Shown here: piece after piece, positions 15,409-23,564 of the stretch | How the letters are laid out: each line of letters starts with the position of its first letter | How positions within the stretch are numbered: position 1 is the stretch's first letter | Source of the DNA: Mediterranea massiliensis | GTDB taxonomy: Bacteria; Bacteroidota; Bacteroidia; Bacteroidales; Bacteroidaceae | Length of the DNA stretch: 32,956 bases | Direction: 5' to 3' | NCBI GenBank assembly: GCA_958402075.1 | Contig: CATXSD010000024.1 | Span: forward strand, 1 to 32,956 | Made by a program: the position numbers and the translations under genes | Notes under the pieces: model-generated | Database searches by the model: none | What the model was told of the DNA's origin: nothing | What the model saw: the letters and a program-made list of their open reading frames with translations, nothing else

Positions 15409-16617
15409 TCACCCTTCAAACATGCGGCTGCGGGCTAGCATACATGCTCCTATGATGCCGGCTTTATCTTTTAGTTTGGAAGTAAGGATAGCCGAGTCTT
15501 TATTTACCAGGTTTAGAGAGTACTTCCTGACAGCTGTTTTTATGGGCTGGGTAATGTAGTCTCCTGTTAGTGATAAAGTACCTCCTATTATTACCAGTTC
15601 AGGGTTGAAGATGTTTATCAGTCCTGCAATTTGCTTTCCGAGTTTTTGACCAATCTCTTCGACAATTTCTATGCAGAGCGGGTCTTCCTTGCAGGCAGCT
15701 GTTATCAGTTCATCTAAAGTGAGCGGTTTGTTCTTTTCTTTAAGTCTTTCGGATAAGATAGAAGTTTCTCCGTTTTTTATTCTTTCCAGAAAAATACGAT
15801 GGAAGGCACTTCCTGAGGCTTCTGTTTCCAAGCATCCTTTCTTGCCGCAATGGCAGATGATTTCATTATCAAATACGTTGATATGACCAAACTCACCGGA
15901 AAATCCCGATCGGCCAGTATAGATTTTCCCGTCAATGATAATGCCGATACCAAGCCCCCAGCTGATATTGACAAAAATTATATCCTTTTCTCCAGTGACG
16001 CATCCCTTCATATATTCTCCATAAGTCATGGCGCGTGTGTCGTTGTCAATACATACAGGGAATCCTATTTTTTTTGTTAGGACTTCAGCTAATGGCTGTT
16101 CGGAGAAGTGAAACATACTGAAGCTATATCCTGATTCAGGATTGACGCGTCCAGAAATGTTGATGCAGATATTCATCACCTTTTCTGGCTTTACTTCTGT
16201 TTCTGTAATAAAGTTCTTGATGAGTTTACATAGCTCTTCCAGTGCCTCTGGTGTATTTTCAAATTTATAGGGAGTATTCATTTTTAATTCCAGCATATCG
16301 CCTTTGAAATTGATTAGGGCCAGATTGATTGCAAATTTTTTAATGTCTACGCCTATAAAGTATCCCGATTCTGGGTTGAGTCCATATAAACTTGGATGTC
16401 TTCCGCCGCTTGTTTCCAGTTTGCCGTAATCATTGATATAGCCTTCTTCACACATCTCTGAGATGAATTTGGTTACTGTAGGTACACTTAAATCCAGCTC
16501 TTTGGATAAGTCTGTGATAGTTGAACTTCCATTATATATATAATGTGTGATGATTTTCTTTTTCAGTAAGGCATTTTTGCTGCCTATTTCTATTTCTTTG
16601 AGTAACGCTTGTTTCAT
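15409..16617 (-). CDS. ROK-family transcriptional regulator, predicted sialic-acid/HexNAc-locus regulator
   Basis: A 402-aa protein with an N-terminal winged helix (about residues 15-65; STITDLSKELDLSVPTVTKFISEM), the linker GGRHPSLYGLN usual in ROK regulators, and a C-terminal ROK domain. The sugar-site elements (CIDNDTRAMTYGEY, GFSGEFGHINVF) and the zinc motif CHCGKKGCLE are present. The ATP-phosphate motif of ROK kinases (DxGGT) is replaced by DIKKF at 91-95, so it should be a sensor, not a kinase. It is divergent from the sialic acid genes across a 180-203 nt gap that carries a candidate operator. ROK regulators (NagC, Mlc) release DNA when a sugar or sugar phosphate binds. The inducer here is inferred to be a sialic acid breakdown product (ManNAc, GlcNAc or a phosphate). 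Confidence 0.88.
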   Translation of the reverse strand: MKQALLKEIEIGSKNALLKKKIITHYIYNGSSTITDLSKELDLSVPTVTKFISEMCEEGYINDYGKLETSGGRHPSLYGLNPESGYFIGVDIKKFAINLALINFKGDMLELKMNTPYKFENTPEALEELCKLIKNFITETEVKPEKVMNICINISGRVNPESGYSFSMFHFSEQPLAEVLTKKIGFPVCIDNDTRAMTYGEYMKGCVTGEKDIIFVNISWGLGIGIIIDGKIYTGRSGFSGEFGHINVFDNEIICHCGKKGCLETEASGSAFHRIFLERIKNGETSILSERLKEKNKPLTLDELITAACKEDPLCIEIVEEIGQKLGKQIAGLINIFNPELVIIGGTLSLTGDYITQPIKTAVRKYSLNLVNKDSAILTSKLKDKAGIIGACMLARSRMFEG

Positions 16618-16643
16618 ATGGCGTAATTTATTTATGGTTTGGA

Positions 16644-16651
16644 CAAATATA
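16644..16651 (-). promoter_or_regulatory. -7 box of the ROK regulator gene
   Basis: TATATTTG on the minus strand lies 26 nt before the ROK start codon and matches the -7 consensus. No clear TTTG is found at the usual distance. Confidence 0.5.
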
Positions 16652-16748
16652 CTAATGTTTTTTGTATAAATATAGCGATAATTTTGTGATTATGCGCTTA
16701 ATATCCTATTATTTATATGTTTTATAGCATTGTTAATAAAATAATTTA

Positions 16749-16767
16749 TTAATTGTGCTACAATTAA
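16749..16767. promoter_or_regulatory. Candidate ROK operator (inverted repeat) at the yhcH promoter
   Basis: TTAATTG (16749-16755), spacer TGCTA and CAATTAA (16761-16767) form a perfect 7-5-7 palindrome. It ends 11 nt before the -7 box of the sialic acid operon, so a bound protein would cover the -33 region. The form (TT-ATT ... AAT-AA) resembles the AT-rich palindromes bound by NagC/Mlc-type ROK repressors. Binding by the divergent ROK protein is inference. Confidence 0.55.
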
Positions 16768-16778
16768 AAATAAATATC

Positions 16779-16786
16779 TATATTTG
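16779..16786 (+). promoter_or_regulatory. -7 box of the sialic acid catabolic operon
   Basis: TATATTTG matches the -7 consensus. The -33 region is poor (TTGT at 22 nt) and lies inside the inverted repeat at 16749-16767, which suits a regulated promoter. Transcription would begin at about 16791-16795. Confidence 0.6.
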
Positions 16787-16820
16787 CCATTGGTAAAACA
16801 TGAAACTTAAATATTGTGCT

Positions 16821-17267
16821 ATGATAATCTCGAATTTAGTTAATTCAAGTCGGGTGGAGGTTCTTCATCCATTATTTAAAAAGTTGTTTGATTTTGTGAG
16901 ATCTTATGACTTCTCTCGTGCTCCCTTGGGGCGGATTGATATAGATGGAGATAATCTTTATGTTATGAATACGGAAACTGAAGCTGTATCTCAAGAGCAG
17001 CAGTTGCTTGAGCTTCATAATCAATATCTTGATGTCCATATTTTGTTGGAGGGTCGTGAAAGAATAGGATGGAAAGCTGCATCTGACTTGATTCAAGAGG
17101 TAAAGGCTTATTCTCCGGAAGGTGATTGTGCCTTGTATAGCGATGCTCCGACTACATACGTGGATTTGGTGCCAGGTCAATTTGTGGTTGTTTATCCTGA
17201 GGATGCTCATGCTCCCTGCATTGGTGAGGGAAAAATTAGAAAACTTATAGCGAAGGTTAAATTGTAA
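16821..17267 (+). CDS. YhcH/YjgK/YiaL family protein (sialic acid locus)
   Basis: A 148-aa cupin-like protein of the YhcH family (DUF386), often encoded in sialic acid operons and thought to act on sugar anomers or epimers in the cytoplasm. NQYLDVHILLEGRERIGW and QFVVVYPEDAHAPCIG, with the metal-binding type His/Asp/His residues, are the family hallmarks. An ATG at 16800 would add seven residues (MKLKYCA). It is only a few nucleotides from the predicted transcript start, and the family normally starts MII/MIV, so ATG 16821 is preferred. First gene of the nan run, 8 nt before the permease. Confidence 0.85.
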   Translation: MIISNLVNSSRVEVLHPLFKKLFDFVRSYDFSRAPLGRIDIDGDNLYVMNTETEAVSQEQQLLELHNQYLDVHILLEGRERIGWKAASDLIQEVKAYSPEGDCALYSDAPTTYVDLVPGQFVVVYPEDAHAPCIGEGKIRKLIAKVKL

Positions 17268-17275
17268 TTGATATT

Positions 17276-18514
17276 ATGGGAAATAGGAAAGTGTATCCTT
17301 GGGTTGTGGTAGGGTTGCTTTGGGTGGTAGCCCTGCTTAATTATATGGATCGTCAGATGCTTTCTACCATGCAGGAGGCTATGAAGGTCGATATTGTGGA
17401 ATTGAATAAAGCTGAGGCCTTCGGTGCCCTGATGGCTATCTTTTTATGGATATATGGCTTTATGAGCCCGGTGGCTGGTATGATTGCAGATCGTTTCAGC
17501 CGGAAATGGCTGGTCGTAGGCAGTTTGTTCGTTTGGTCTGCTGTTACCTATTTGATGGGATACGCTGATACTTTTCATGAATTATATTGGCTTCGTGCTG
17601 TGATGGGTATCAGTGAGGCTCTTTATATTCCTTCTGCCTTGTCTTTAATAGCTGATTGGCATCAAGGTAAGTCTCGTTCGCTGGCTGTTGGTGTACATAT
17701 GACAGGTTTGTATGTTGGTCAGGCAATTGGTGGATTTGGCGCAACGGTGGCCGCTATGTTTTCATGGCATTCGGCATTCCATTGGTTTGGTATTATTGGT
17801 ATAGCTTATTCCTTGGTCCTGATGCTGGCTCTCCGCGAAAATCCTCTTCATGCTTCTGTAGAGAAAGTGAAATCAGTTCAGAATGAGGTGAAAAAGAATT
17901 CGTTATTCAGTGGATTGGGCATGTTGTTCTCGACGTGGGCTTTTTGGATTATCCTTTTTTATTTTGCTGCTCCCAGTTTGCCCGGTTGGGCTACTAAAAA
18001 TTGGTTGCCTACTTTGTTTGCCGAGAATTTGAATATTCCGATGTCGGAAGCAGGCCCCATTTCGACAATTACTATTGCGGTTTCTTCTTTTATTGGTGTG
18101 CTTGCCGGTGGAGTGTTGTCCGACCGTTGGGTGCAGAAAAATATACGGGGTCGGGTATATACCGGCGCAATAGGTTTGGGCTTGACGATACCAGCTTTGC
18201 TCTTGTTAGGTTTTGGACATAGCCTGATTGCGGTTGTTGGGGCCGGTTTGCTTTTTGGTATTGGTTATGGCGTATTCGATGCGAACAATATGCCAATTCT
18301 CTGCCAATTTGTGTCAGCCAAACATCGTGCTACAGCATACGGAATTATGAATATGACTGGTGTTTTTGCCGGTGCGGCTGTTACAGAACTTTTAGGGAAA
18401 TGGACCGATGGAGGAAATTTGGGATTGGGATTTGCGCTGTTGAGTATAGTGGTGCTGATTGCCCTGGGCTTACAGCTGTATTTCTTACGTCCCACGACAG
18501 ATAATGTAGAATAA
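17276..18514 (+). CDS. nanT: MFS permease, probable sialic acid transporter (NanT type)
   Basis: A 412-aa inner-membrane transporter of the major facilitator superfamily with about 12 hydrophobic segments. WVVALLNYMDRQM in the first helix and GMIADRFSRKWLVVG in loop 2-3 (motif A) are typical of the anion:cation symporter branch. FWIILFYFAAPSLPGWATKNWLPT opens the second half. It sits 8 nt after yhcH and 14 nt before nanL. In Bacteroides fragilis sialic acid uptake uses an MFS NanT in a nanL-nanE-nanT operon, and the genes here are the same set in another order. The substrate is inferred from context. Confidence 0.85.
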   Translation: MGNRKVYPWVVVGLLWVVALLNYMDRQMLSTMQEAMKVDIVELNKAEAFGALMAIFLWIYGFMSPVAGMIADRFSRKWLVVGSLFVWSAVTYLMGYADTFHELYWLRAVMGISEALYIPSALSLIADWHQGKSRSLAVGVHMTGLYVGQAIGGFGATVAAMFSWHSAFHWFGIIGIAYSLVLMLALRENPLHASVEKVKSVQNEVKKNSLFSGLGMLFSTWAFWIILFYFAAPSLPGWATKNWLPTLFAENLNIPMSEAGPISTITIAVSSFIGVLAGGVLSDRWVQKNIRGRVYTGAIGLGLTIPALLLLGFGHSLIAVVGAGLLFGIGYGVFDANNMPILCQFVSAKHRATAYGIMNMTGVFAGAAVTELLGKWTDGGNLGLGFALLSIVVLIALGLQLYFLRPTTDNVE

Positions 18515-18528
18515 TAAACCTTTAATAT

Positions 18529-19455
18529 ATGAAAGTTATGGAGAAAATTATCGGATTGATTGACGCGCCTTTTACTCCGTTTTATGAGAATGGAGAAGTG
18601 AATTATGAACCCATTGAGGCGTATGCCAAGATGTTGGAAAAGAATGGTCTGAAGGGAGTTTTTATTAATGGCTCTTCTGGTGAAGGCTATATGCTGACGG
18701 AAGAAGAACGTATGAAGCTGGCGGAGCGTTGGATAGAAGTGGCGCCTGAAGGTTTCAAAGTGATTGTTCATGTGGGCAGTTGTTGTGTCAAGGCTAGCAA
18801 AATGCTGGCTGAACATGCTCAGAAGATAGGTGCATGGGGTATTGGTGCGATGGCTCCCCCCTTTCCGAAGGTTGGTCGTATAGAGGAATTGGTGAAATAT
18901 TGCGAGGAGATTGCGATGGGAGCTCCCAATTTGCCTTTTTATTACTATCATATCCCCGCATTCAATGGGGCTTTTCTGCCGATGGTCGAACTGTTGAAAG
19001 CTGTGGATGGGCGTATACCTAACTTCGCTGGAATCAAATATACCTACGAGAGCATTTATGAATACAACCAGTGCCGTCTGTATAAAAATGGCAAGTTTGA
19101 CATGCTTCACGGTCAGGATGAAACCATTCTTCCTTCATTGGCAATGGGCGGAGCTCAGGGAGGTATTGGTGGAACGACCAATTACAATGGCATTAATTTG
19201 GTAGGTATCATTGATGCCTGGAATGCCGGTGATATTGAGAAGGCTCGTGAATTACAAAACTTCTCCCAAGATGTCATTAATGTCATTTGCCATTATCGGG
19301 GCAATATAGTTGCAGGCAAACGAATCATGAAGCTGATAGGGCTTGATCTGGGAAAGAACCGTACACCTTTCCAGAATATGACCGATGAAGAAGAGAAGCG
19401 TATGAAAGTGGAATTGGAGGCCATTAATTTCTTTGAACGTTGCAACAAATTCTGA
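18529..19455 (+). CDS. nanL: N-acetylneuraminate lyase
   Basis: A class I aldolase (308 aa) that splits N-acetylneuraminate into N-acetylmannosamine and pyruvate in the cytoplasm. It has the carboxylate-binding loop NGSSGEG (about 47-53), the catalytic Tyr in FYYYHIP (residue 140) and the Schiff-base Lys in AGIKYTYES (residue 170). GGIGGTTNYN is the later conserved loop. The length fits the DHDPS/NAL family. The start may be ATG 18529 or ATG 18538; the difference is three residues. Its stop is 5 nt before the epimerase start, so the product is handed to the next enzyme in the same operon. Confidence 0.97.
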   Translation: MKVMEKIIGLIDAPFTPFYENGEVNYEPIEAYAKMLEKNGLKGVFINGSSGEGYMLTEEERMKLAERWIEVAPEGFKVIVHVGSCCVKASKMLAEHAQKIGAWGIGAMAPPFPKVGRIEELVKYCEEIAMGAPNLPFYYYHIPAFNGAFLPMVELLKAVDGRIPNFAGIKYTYESIYEYNQCRLYKNGKFDMLHGQDETILPSLAMGGAQGGIGGTTNYNGINLVGIIDAWNAGDIEKARELQNFSQDVINVICHYRGNIVAGKRIMKLIGLDLGKNRTPFQNMTDEEEKRMKVELEAINFFERCNKF

Positions 19456-19460
19456 ATGCT

Positions 19461-20633
19461 ATGGATATAAAACAGTATTTGAATACCTGGGCTTCTGATT
19501 ATAAGCATGAACTCCAAGAAAATATTATGCCGTTTTGGCTGGAACATGGTCTGGACCGTCAGCATGGTGGAGTGTATACTTGTTTGGATAGGGAAGGACG
19601 TTTGATGGATACGACCAAATCGGTTTGGTTTCAGGGCAGGTTTGGCTTTATAGCAGCTTATGCATACAATCAGGTGGAGAAAAATCCCGACTGGTTGGCA
19701 GCATCTAAAAGTTGCGTAGATTTTATAGAGCAGCATTGCATCGATACAGACGGACATATGTTTTTTGAGGTGACAGGTGACGGACAACCTTTGCGAAAAC
19801 GTCGTTACGTGTTTTCTGAATGCTTTGCAGCCATTGCCATGTCGGAATATTCCATTGCGTCGGGCGACACGACCTATGCGTTGAAGGCTTTGGATATGTT
19901 TAAAAACATTCAGAAGTTCTTGTCAACTCCTGGTTTTTTGGAACCCAAGTATCTGCCGACCTTGCAGTCGCGTGGACATTCCATTACGATGATTCTCATC
20001 AATACGGCTTCCCGTATACGTGCGGCAATTGCTGATTCTATACTCGACAAACAGATTGATGAATCGTTGTCTGCGATTCGTCATTATTTCATGCATCCGG
20101 AGTTCAAGGCCGTGCTTGAAACGGTGGGGCCCAATGGCGAATTTATGGATACTTGCAATGGCCGTCTCATTAAACCTGGACATTGCATCGAGACTTCCTG
20201 GTTTATCATGGAAGAGGCCAAGTATCGAAATTGGGACAAGAATTTGGTTCAGATGGCTCTTGAGATATTGGAATGGTCCTGGGAGTGGGGCTGGGACAAG
20301 GAATATGGTGGCATCATCAATTTCCGCGATTGTCGTAATTTCCCTGTACAGGATTATTCGCAAGATATGAAGTTCTGGTGGCCGCAGACTGAAGCTATCA
20401 TTGCCACTTTGTATGCTTACCAAGCTACGCATGATGAAAAATATCTGGCAATGCACAAACAGATCAGTGACTGGACGTATGCCCATTTCCCTGATAAGGA
20501 GTTTGGTGAGTGGTATGGTTATCTTCATCGCGACGGTACTGTGGCTCAGCCGGCAAAGGGCAATTTGTTCAAGGGACCTTTCCACATTCCTCGTATGATG
20601 GTTTGTGGATACATGTTATGTAGTGAGATTTAA
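19461..20633 (+). CDS. nanE: AGE-family N-acylglucosamine 2-epimerase (ManNAc to GlcNAc)
   Basis: A 390-aa alpha/alpha-barrel epimerase. NIMPFWLEHGLDRQHGGVYT at the start, SVWFQGRFGF, RYVFSECFAAIAMSEYS, GHCIETSWFIMEEA, MKFWWPQTEAIIA and KGPFHIPRMM are the AGE/renin-binding-protein hallmarks, with the expected His residues. Most enteric bacteria use the unrelated ManNAc-6-P epimerase. Bacteroides fragilis uses this AGE-type enzyme to make GlcNAc from free ManNAc, which a ROK kinase then phosphorylates. A TTG at 19440 would overlap nanL, so ATG 19461 is preferred. The required GlcNAc kinase is not in the window. Confidence 0.93.
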   Translation: MDIKQYLNTWASDYKHELQENIMPFWLEHGLDRQHGGVYTCLDREGRLMDTTKSVWFQGRFGFIAAYAYNQVEKNPDWLAASKSCVDFIEQHCIDTDGHMFFEVTGDGQPLRKRRYVFSECFAAIAMSEYSIASGDTTYALKALDMFKNIQKFLSTPGFLEPKYLPTLQSRGHSITMILINTASRIRAAIADSILDKQIDESLSAIRHYFMHPEFKAVLETVGPNGEFMDTCNGRLIKPGHCIETSWFIMEEAKYRNWDKNLVQMALEILEWSWEWGWDKEYGGIINFRDCRNFPVQDYSQDMKFWWPQTEAIIATLYAYQATHDEKYLAMHKQISDWTYAHFPDKEFGEWYGYLHRDGTVAQPAKGNLFKGPFHIPRMMVCGYMLCSEI

Positions 20634-20678
20634 TTAAATGACAGTCGTCAGGAATTGATAACCTTATAAGAACATTTT

Positions 20679-22304
20679 ATGAAAGTATTCTGTTGTTTGT
20701 GCTTGTTTGTGCTGTTAGGTATAGTAGGATTAAAGGCTTCCGATACTGTTTATGTGCGTGAAGCTCAAGTTCCGATTTTGATTGAACGTCAGGACAATGT
20801 CTTGTTTTATTTGCGACTGGATGCCCGGGAATGTAAGAAACTGAATGAAGTAACGCTGGACCTTTTGTCCCTAGATCTTTCGAAGGTGGAGGCCGTGAAG
20901 CTGTATTATGGTGGAACCGAGGCTTTGCAGGATTGTCCCAAGAAACGTTTTGCTCCTGTTACTTATGTTTCAGGGTTTGCTGCTGGACAGACGTTGGCTG
21001 CTAATCCGTCTTATTCCGTTCTGTGTACCGAGGTACGGCAGCCTGCCTCCAGAATTACGTTAAAATGTGATTACGATTTGTTTCCTGGTGTAAATTTCTT
21101 CTGGATCAGTCTGCAAATGAGACAAGTAGCATCTTTGCAGACAAAGATCCGGGCCAATCTGCTTTCTGTCAGACTGGATGGGAAGGAAGCTCCTGTACAG
21201 GTCGTTTCTCCTCGTAATATTGTCCATCGTATGGGGGTTGGTGTTCGCCATGCTGGTGACGACGGTGTAGCGGCTTATCGTATTCCTGGTTTGGTAACCA
21301 CTAGCGAAGGTACGTTGCTGGCTGTATATGATATCCGCCACAATAGTTCTGTCGATTTGCAGGAACATATTGATATAGGTTTGAGTCGAAGTGTGGACGG
21401 TGGCCGCACATGGGAAAAGATGCGTGTGCCGTTGGCTTTCAAGAATGCGGGAGGGCTTCCTGCCGCACAGAACGGAGTGGGTGACCCTTGCATTTTGTTT
21501 GACACCAAGACCCATACGGTCTGGATTGCGGCTTTGTGGACACATGGATGCGGCAATCAGCGTGCATGGTGGAGTTCGCATCAGGGTATGACTCCAGAGG
21601 AGACAGGACAGTTGGTTCTGACCCGCAGCAATGACGATGGCAAGACCTGGTCCGAGCCTATGAATGTGACGGCTCAAGTCAAAGATCCTTCTTGGTATCT
21701 TTTGCTGCAAGGTCCGGGGCGGGGTATTACGATGGACGATGGAACATTGGTGTTTCCCATCCAGTTTATAGACTCTACGCGTGTGCCTAATGCGGGGGTT
21801 ATGTACAGTAAAAATCAGGGTTCAACGTGGAAAATTCATAATTTGGCCCGCACCAATACTACTGAAGCTCAAGTGGTTGAGGTAGAACCTGGGGTGTTGA
21901 TGCTAAATATGCGTGATAATCGTGGAGGCAGCCGTGCAGTGGCGACAACGTCTGATTTGGGCAAGACTTGGGTGGAGCATCCATCTTCCCGTAAGGCGTT
22001 GAGGGAACCCGTTTGTATGGCCAGCCTGTTGCGTATTCCTGCAGCAGACAATGTGTTGAATAAAGATCTGTTGGTGTTCTCTAATCCTGATACAACCAAA
22101 GGCCGGCATCATATTACCATTAAGGTAAGTTTGGACGGTGGAAACACTTGGCCACCTGAGTATCAGCTGATGCTGGACGAAGATGAGGGATGGGGATATA
22201 GCTGCCTGACCTTGATAGACCGTGAGACTATCGGTATTCTTTACGAGAGTAGCGTGGCTCACATGACGTTCCAGGCTGTGAAATTGCAGGATTTGGTTAA
22301 GTGA
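20679..22304 (+). CDS. nanH: Exo-alpha-sialidase (GH33)
   Basis: A secreted sialidase of 541 aa that releases terminal sialic acids from host glycans. The signal peptide is MKVFCCLCLFVLLGIVGLKA. An N-terminal beta-sandwich (about 25-175, the BNR-associated domain found in Bacteroides sialidases) precedes the six-bladed propeller. The arginine-triad motif is AYRIPG (about residue 200). Five Asp boxes are visible: SVDGGRTW, SNDDGKTW, SKNQGSTW, TSDLGKTW and LDGGNTW. WGYSCLTLID near the C-terminus holds the catalytic Tyr region. It lies 45 nt after the epimerase and overlaps the next gene, so it is probably part of the same operon. Confidence 0.96.
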   Translation: MKVFCCLCLFVLLGIVGLKASDTVYVREAQVPILIERQDNVLFYLRLDARECKKLNEVTLDLLSLDLSKVEAVKLYYGGTEALQDCPKKRFAPVTYVSGFAAGQTLAANPSYSVLCTEVRQPASRITLKCDYDLFPGVNFFWISLQMRQVASLQTKIRANLLSVRLDGKEAPVQVVSPRNIVHRMGVGVRHAGDDGVAAYRIPGLVTTSEGTLLAVYDIRHNSSVDLQEHIDIGLSRSVDGGRTWEKMRVPLAFKNAGGLPAAQNGVGDPCILFDTKTHTVWIAALWTHGCGNQRAWWSSHQGMTPEETGQLVLTRSNDDGKTWSEPMNVTAQVKDPSWYLLLQGPGRGITMDDGTLVFPIQFIDSTRVPNAGVMYSKNQGSTWKIHNLARTNTTEAQVVEVEPGVLMLNMRDNRGGSRAVATTSDLGKTWVEHPSSRKALREPVCMASLLRIPAADNVLNKDLLVFSNPDTTKGRHHITIKVSLDGGNTWPPEYQLMLDEDEGWGYSCLTLIDRETIGILYESSVAHMTFQAVKLQDLVK

Positions 22305-22330
22305 TGTTTGGACCTCAAGAAGATACATCT

Positions 22331-23419
22331 ATGTTTCGTTTGTTTCTCCGGACGCTTGTCTGGCTGGTTATTGTGGGGTGGGGAAAGTATGCTTATGGTC
22401 AAAATGCCGGTATGTCTTTCCCTGATTTCCCGTTGCCTCAAGGTGTGTCGGCTCCTTTTGCCGGATTTGTAGGTGATTCGTTGATTGTTGCAGGTGGATG
22501 CAATTTCCCCGATATACCTGCAGCCGAAGGTGGAAAGAAAAAGTTTTATGATACGGTTTATGCTGTTGATGTGAAAGCGGAAAAGCGTCAGTGGCAATAC
22601 CTTTCTTCCTTGCCCTTTCCAATAGCCTATGGAGTTTCTGTCTCAACAGAAAGGGGACTGGTATGTATTGGTGGACAAAATGAAGAGGGCGTATTGGACC
22701 GTGTTTTTCTGTTAAAAGCCGACGGTCAGATTGTGAGTTTGCCTTCGCTTCCTGTACCCATCGATAATGGTGGAGCTGCTGTTTATGGAACGACGGTGTA
22801 TGTGACCGGAGGCAATCAGCCTAATGGTGGAAAGGCTCTGTATTCTTTGGATTTATCTTTTCCCGTGGTGTGGAAACGACTTGCCGACTATCCTGGATAT
22901 CGGCGGATACAACCAGTTGTATTGGCTGTGTCAGGTGGAGTATTTTTGATTGGAGGATATGATTTTATTGCAGAAACTAACGATTGCATCCTGTCCACAG
23001 AATTGCTGAGATATGATGTCGCTTATAGAAAATGGAGTACCTACGATGTTCTTGTTCCTGAACAGAAAGGAGGACGACGTTGTATGGTTGGAGGAAGTGG
23101 GATTGTGTTAGGCGATAACCTAATTCTTGCTGGAGGAGTTAATTATTCAGTCTTTAAACAGGCAATGGAGGGGAAGGGACCGGATGATTATATGAGGAAA
23201 CCTGTTGATTGGTACCGGTTTAATACTGACATATTGATATATGACTGGGTCGGTAAGGATTGGCGAATTTTGCATGATGTTCAAGGAATGGCAAGGGCTG
23301 GCGGTATACTGTTGATATACGACCATCAGTTATTTATGGTGTGTGGAGAGTTGAAGCCTGGAGTACGTTCCCCTCAGGTCACTTTATTTCCTTTAAATCG
23401 TCTGGCGATAAATAATTGA
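22331..23419 (+). CDS. nanM: Kelch-repeat sialic acid mutarotase / epimerase (NanM-like)
   Basis: An exported beta-propeller protein (about 363 aa) of the cyclically permuted mutarotase family. Kelch-type blades are marked by GDSLIVAGGCNFPD, LVCIGGQNEEG, TVYVTGGNQPNGG, VFLIGGYDF and NLILAGGVNYS. NanM speeds the change of alpha-Neu5Ac to the beta anomer in the periplasm, which helps uptake after sialidase action. ATG 22331 gives the clean signal peptide MFRLFLRTLVWLVIVGWGKYAYG. An alternative start at 22304 overlaps the nanH stop (TGATG) and would allow translational coupling but adds a polar extension. It follows nanH with no gap, as expected for paired release and mutarotation. Confidence 0.85.
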   Translation: MFRLFLRTLVWLVIVGWGKYAYGQNAGMSFPDFPLPQGVSAPFAGFVGDSLIVAGGCNFPDIPAAEGGKKKFYDTVYAVDVKAEKRQWQYLSSLPFPIAYGVSVSTERGLVCIGGQNEEGVLDRVFLLKADGQIVSLPSLPVPIDNGGAAVYGTTVYVTGGNQPNGGKALYSLDLSFPVVWKRLADYPGYRRIQPVVLAVSGGVFLIGGYDFIAETNDCILSTELLRYDVAYRKWSTYDVLVPEQKGGRRCMVGGSGIVLGDNLILAGGVNYSVFKQAMEGKGPDDYMRKPVDWYRFNTDILIYDWVGKDWRILHDVQGMARAGGILLIYDHQLFMVCGELKPGVRSPQVTLFPLNRLAINN

Positions 23420-23504
23420 ATTGTAGTGTAAAATATGTTATATAGCATTTGTGTGACATTATTGTACTGGTATTTTAGAAGGAAGTAAAAGTGCTGCAAA
23501 ATGC

Positions 23505-23512
23505 TAAATTTG
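23505..23512 (+). promoter_or_regulatory. -7 box upstream of the GH20 gene
   Basis: TAAATTTG matches the consensus, with a predicted leader of about 45 nt to ATG 23565. No good -33 element is seen. It suggests that the GH20 gene can be transcribed separately from nanH-nanM. Confidence 0.45.
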
Positions 23513-23564
23513 TGAATATGCGCAATTGAAATCGGTAAATAATGAATTAATTATGTGTGGAAAA

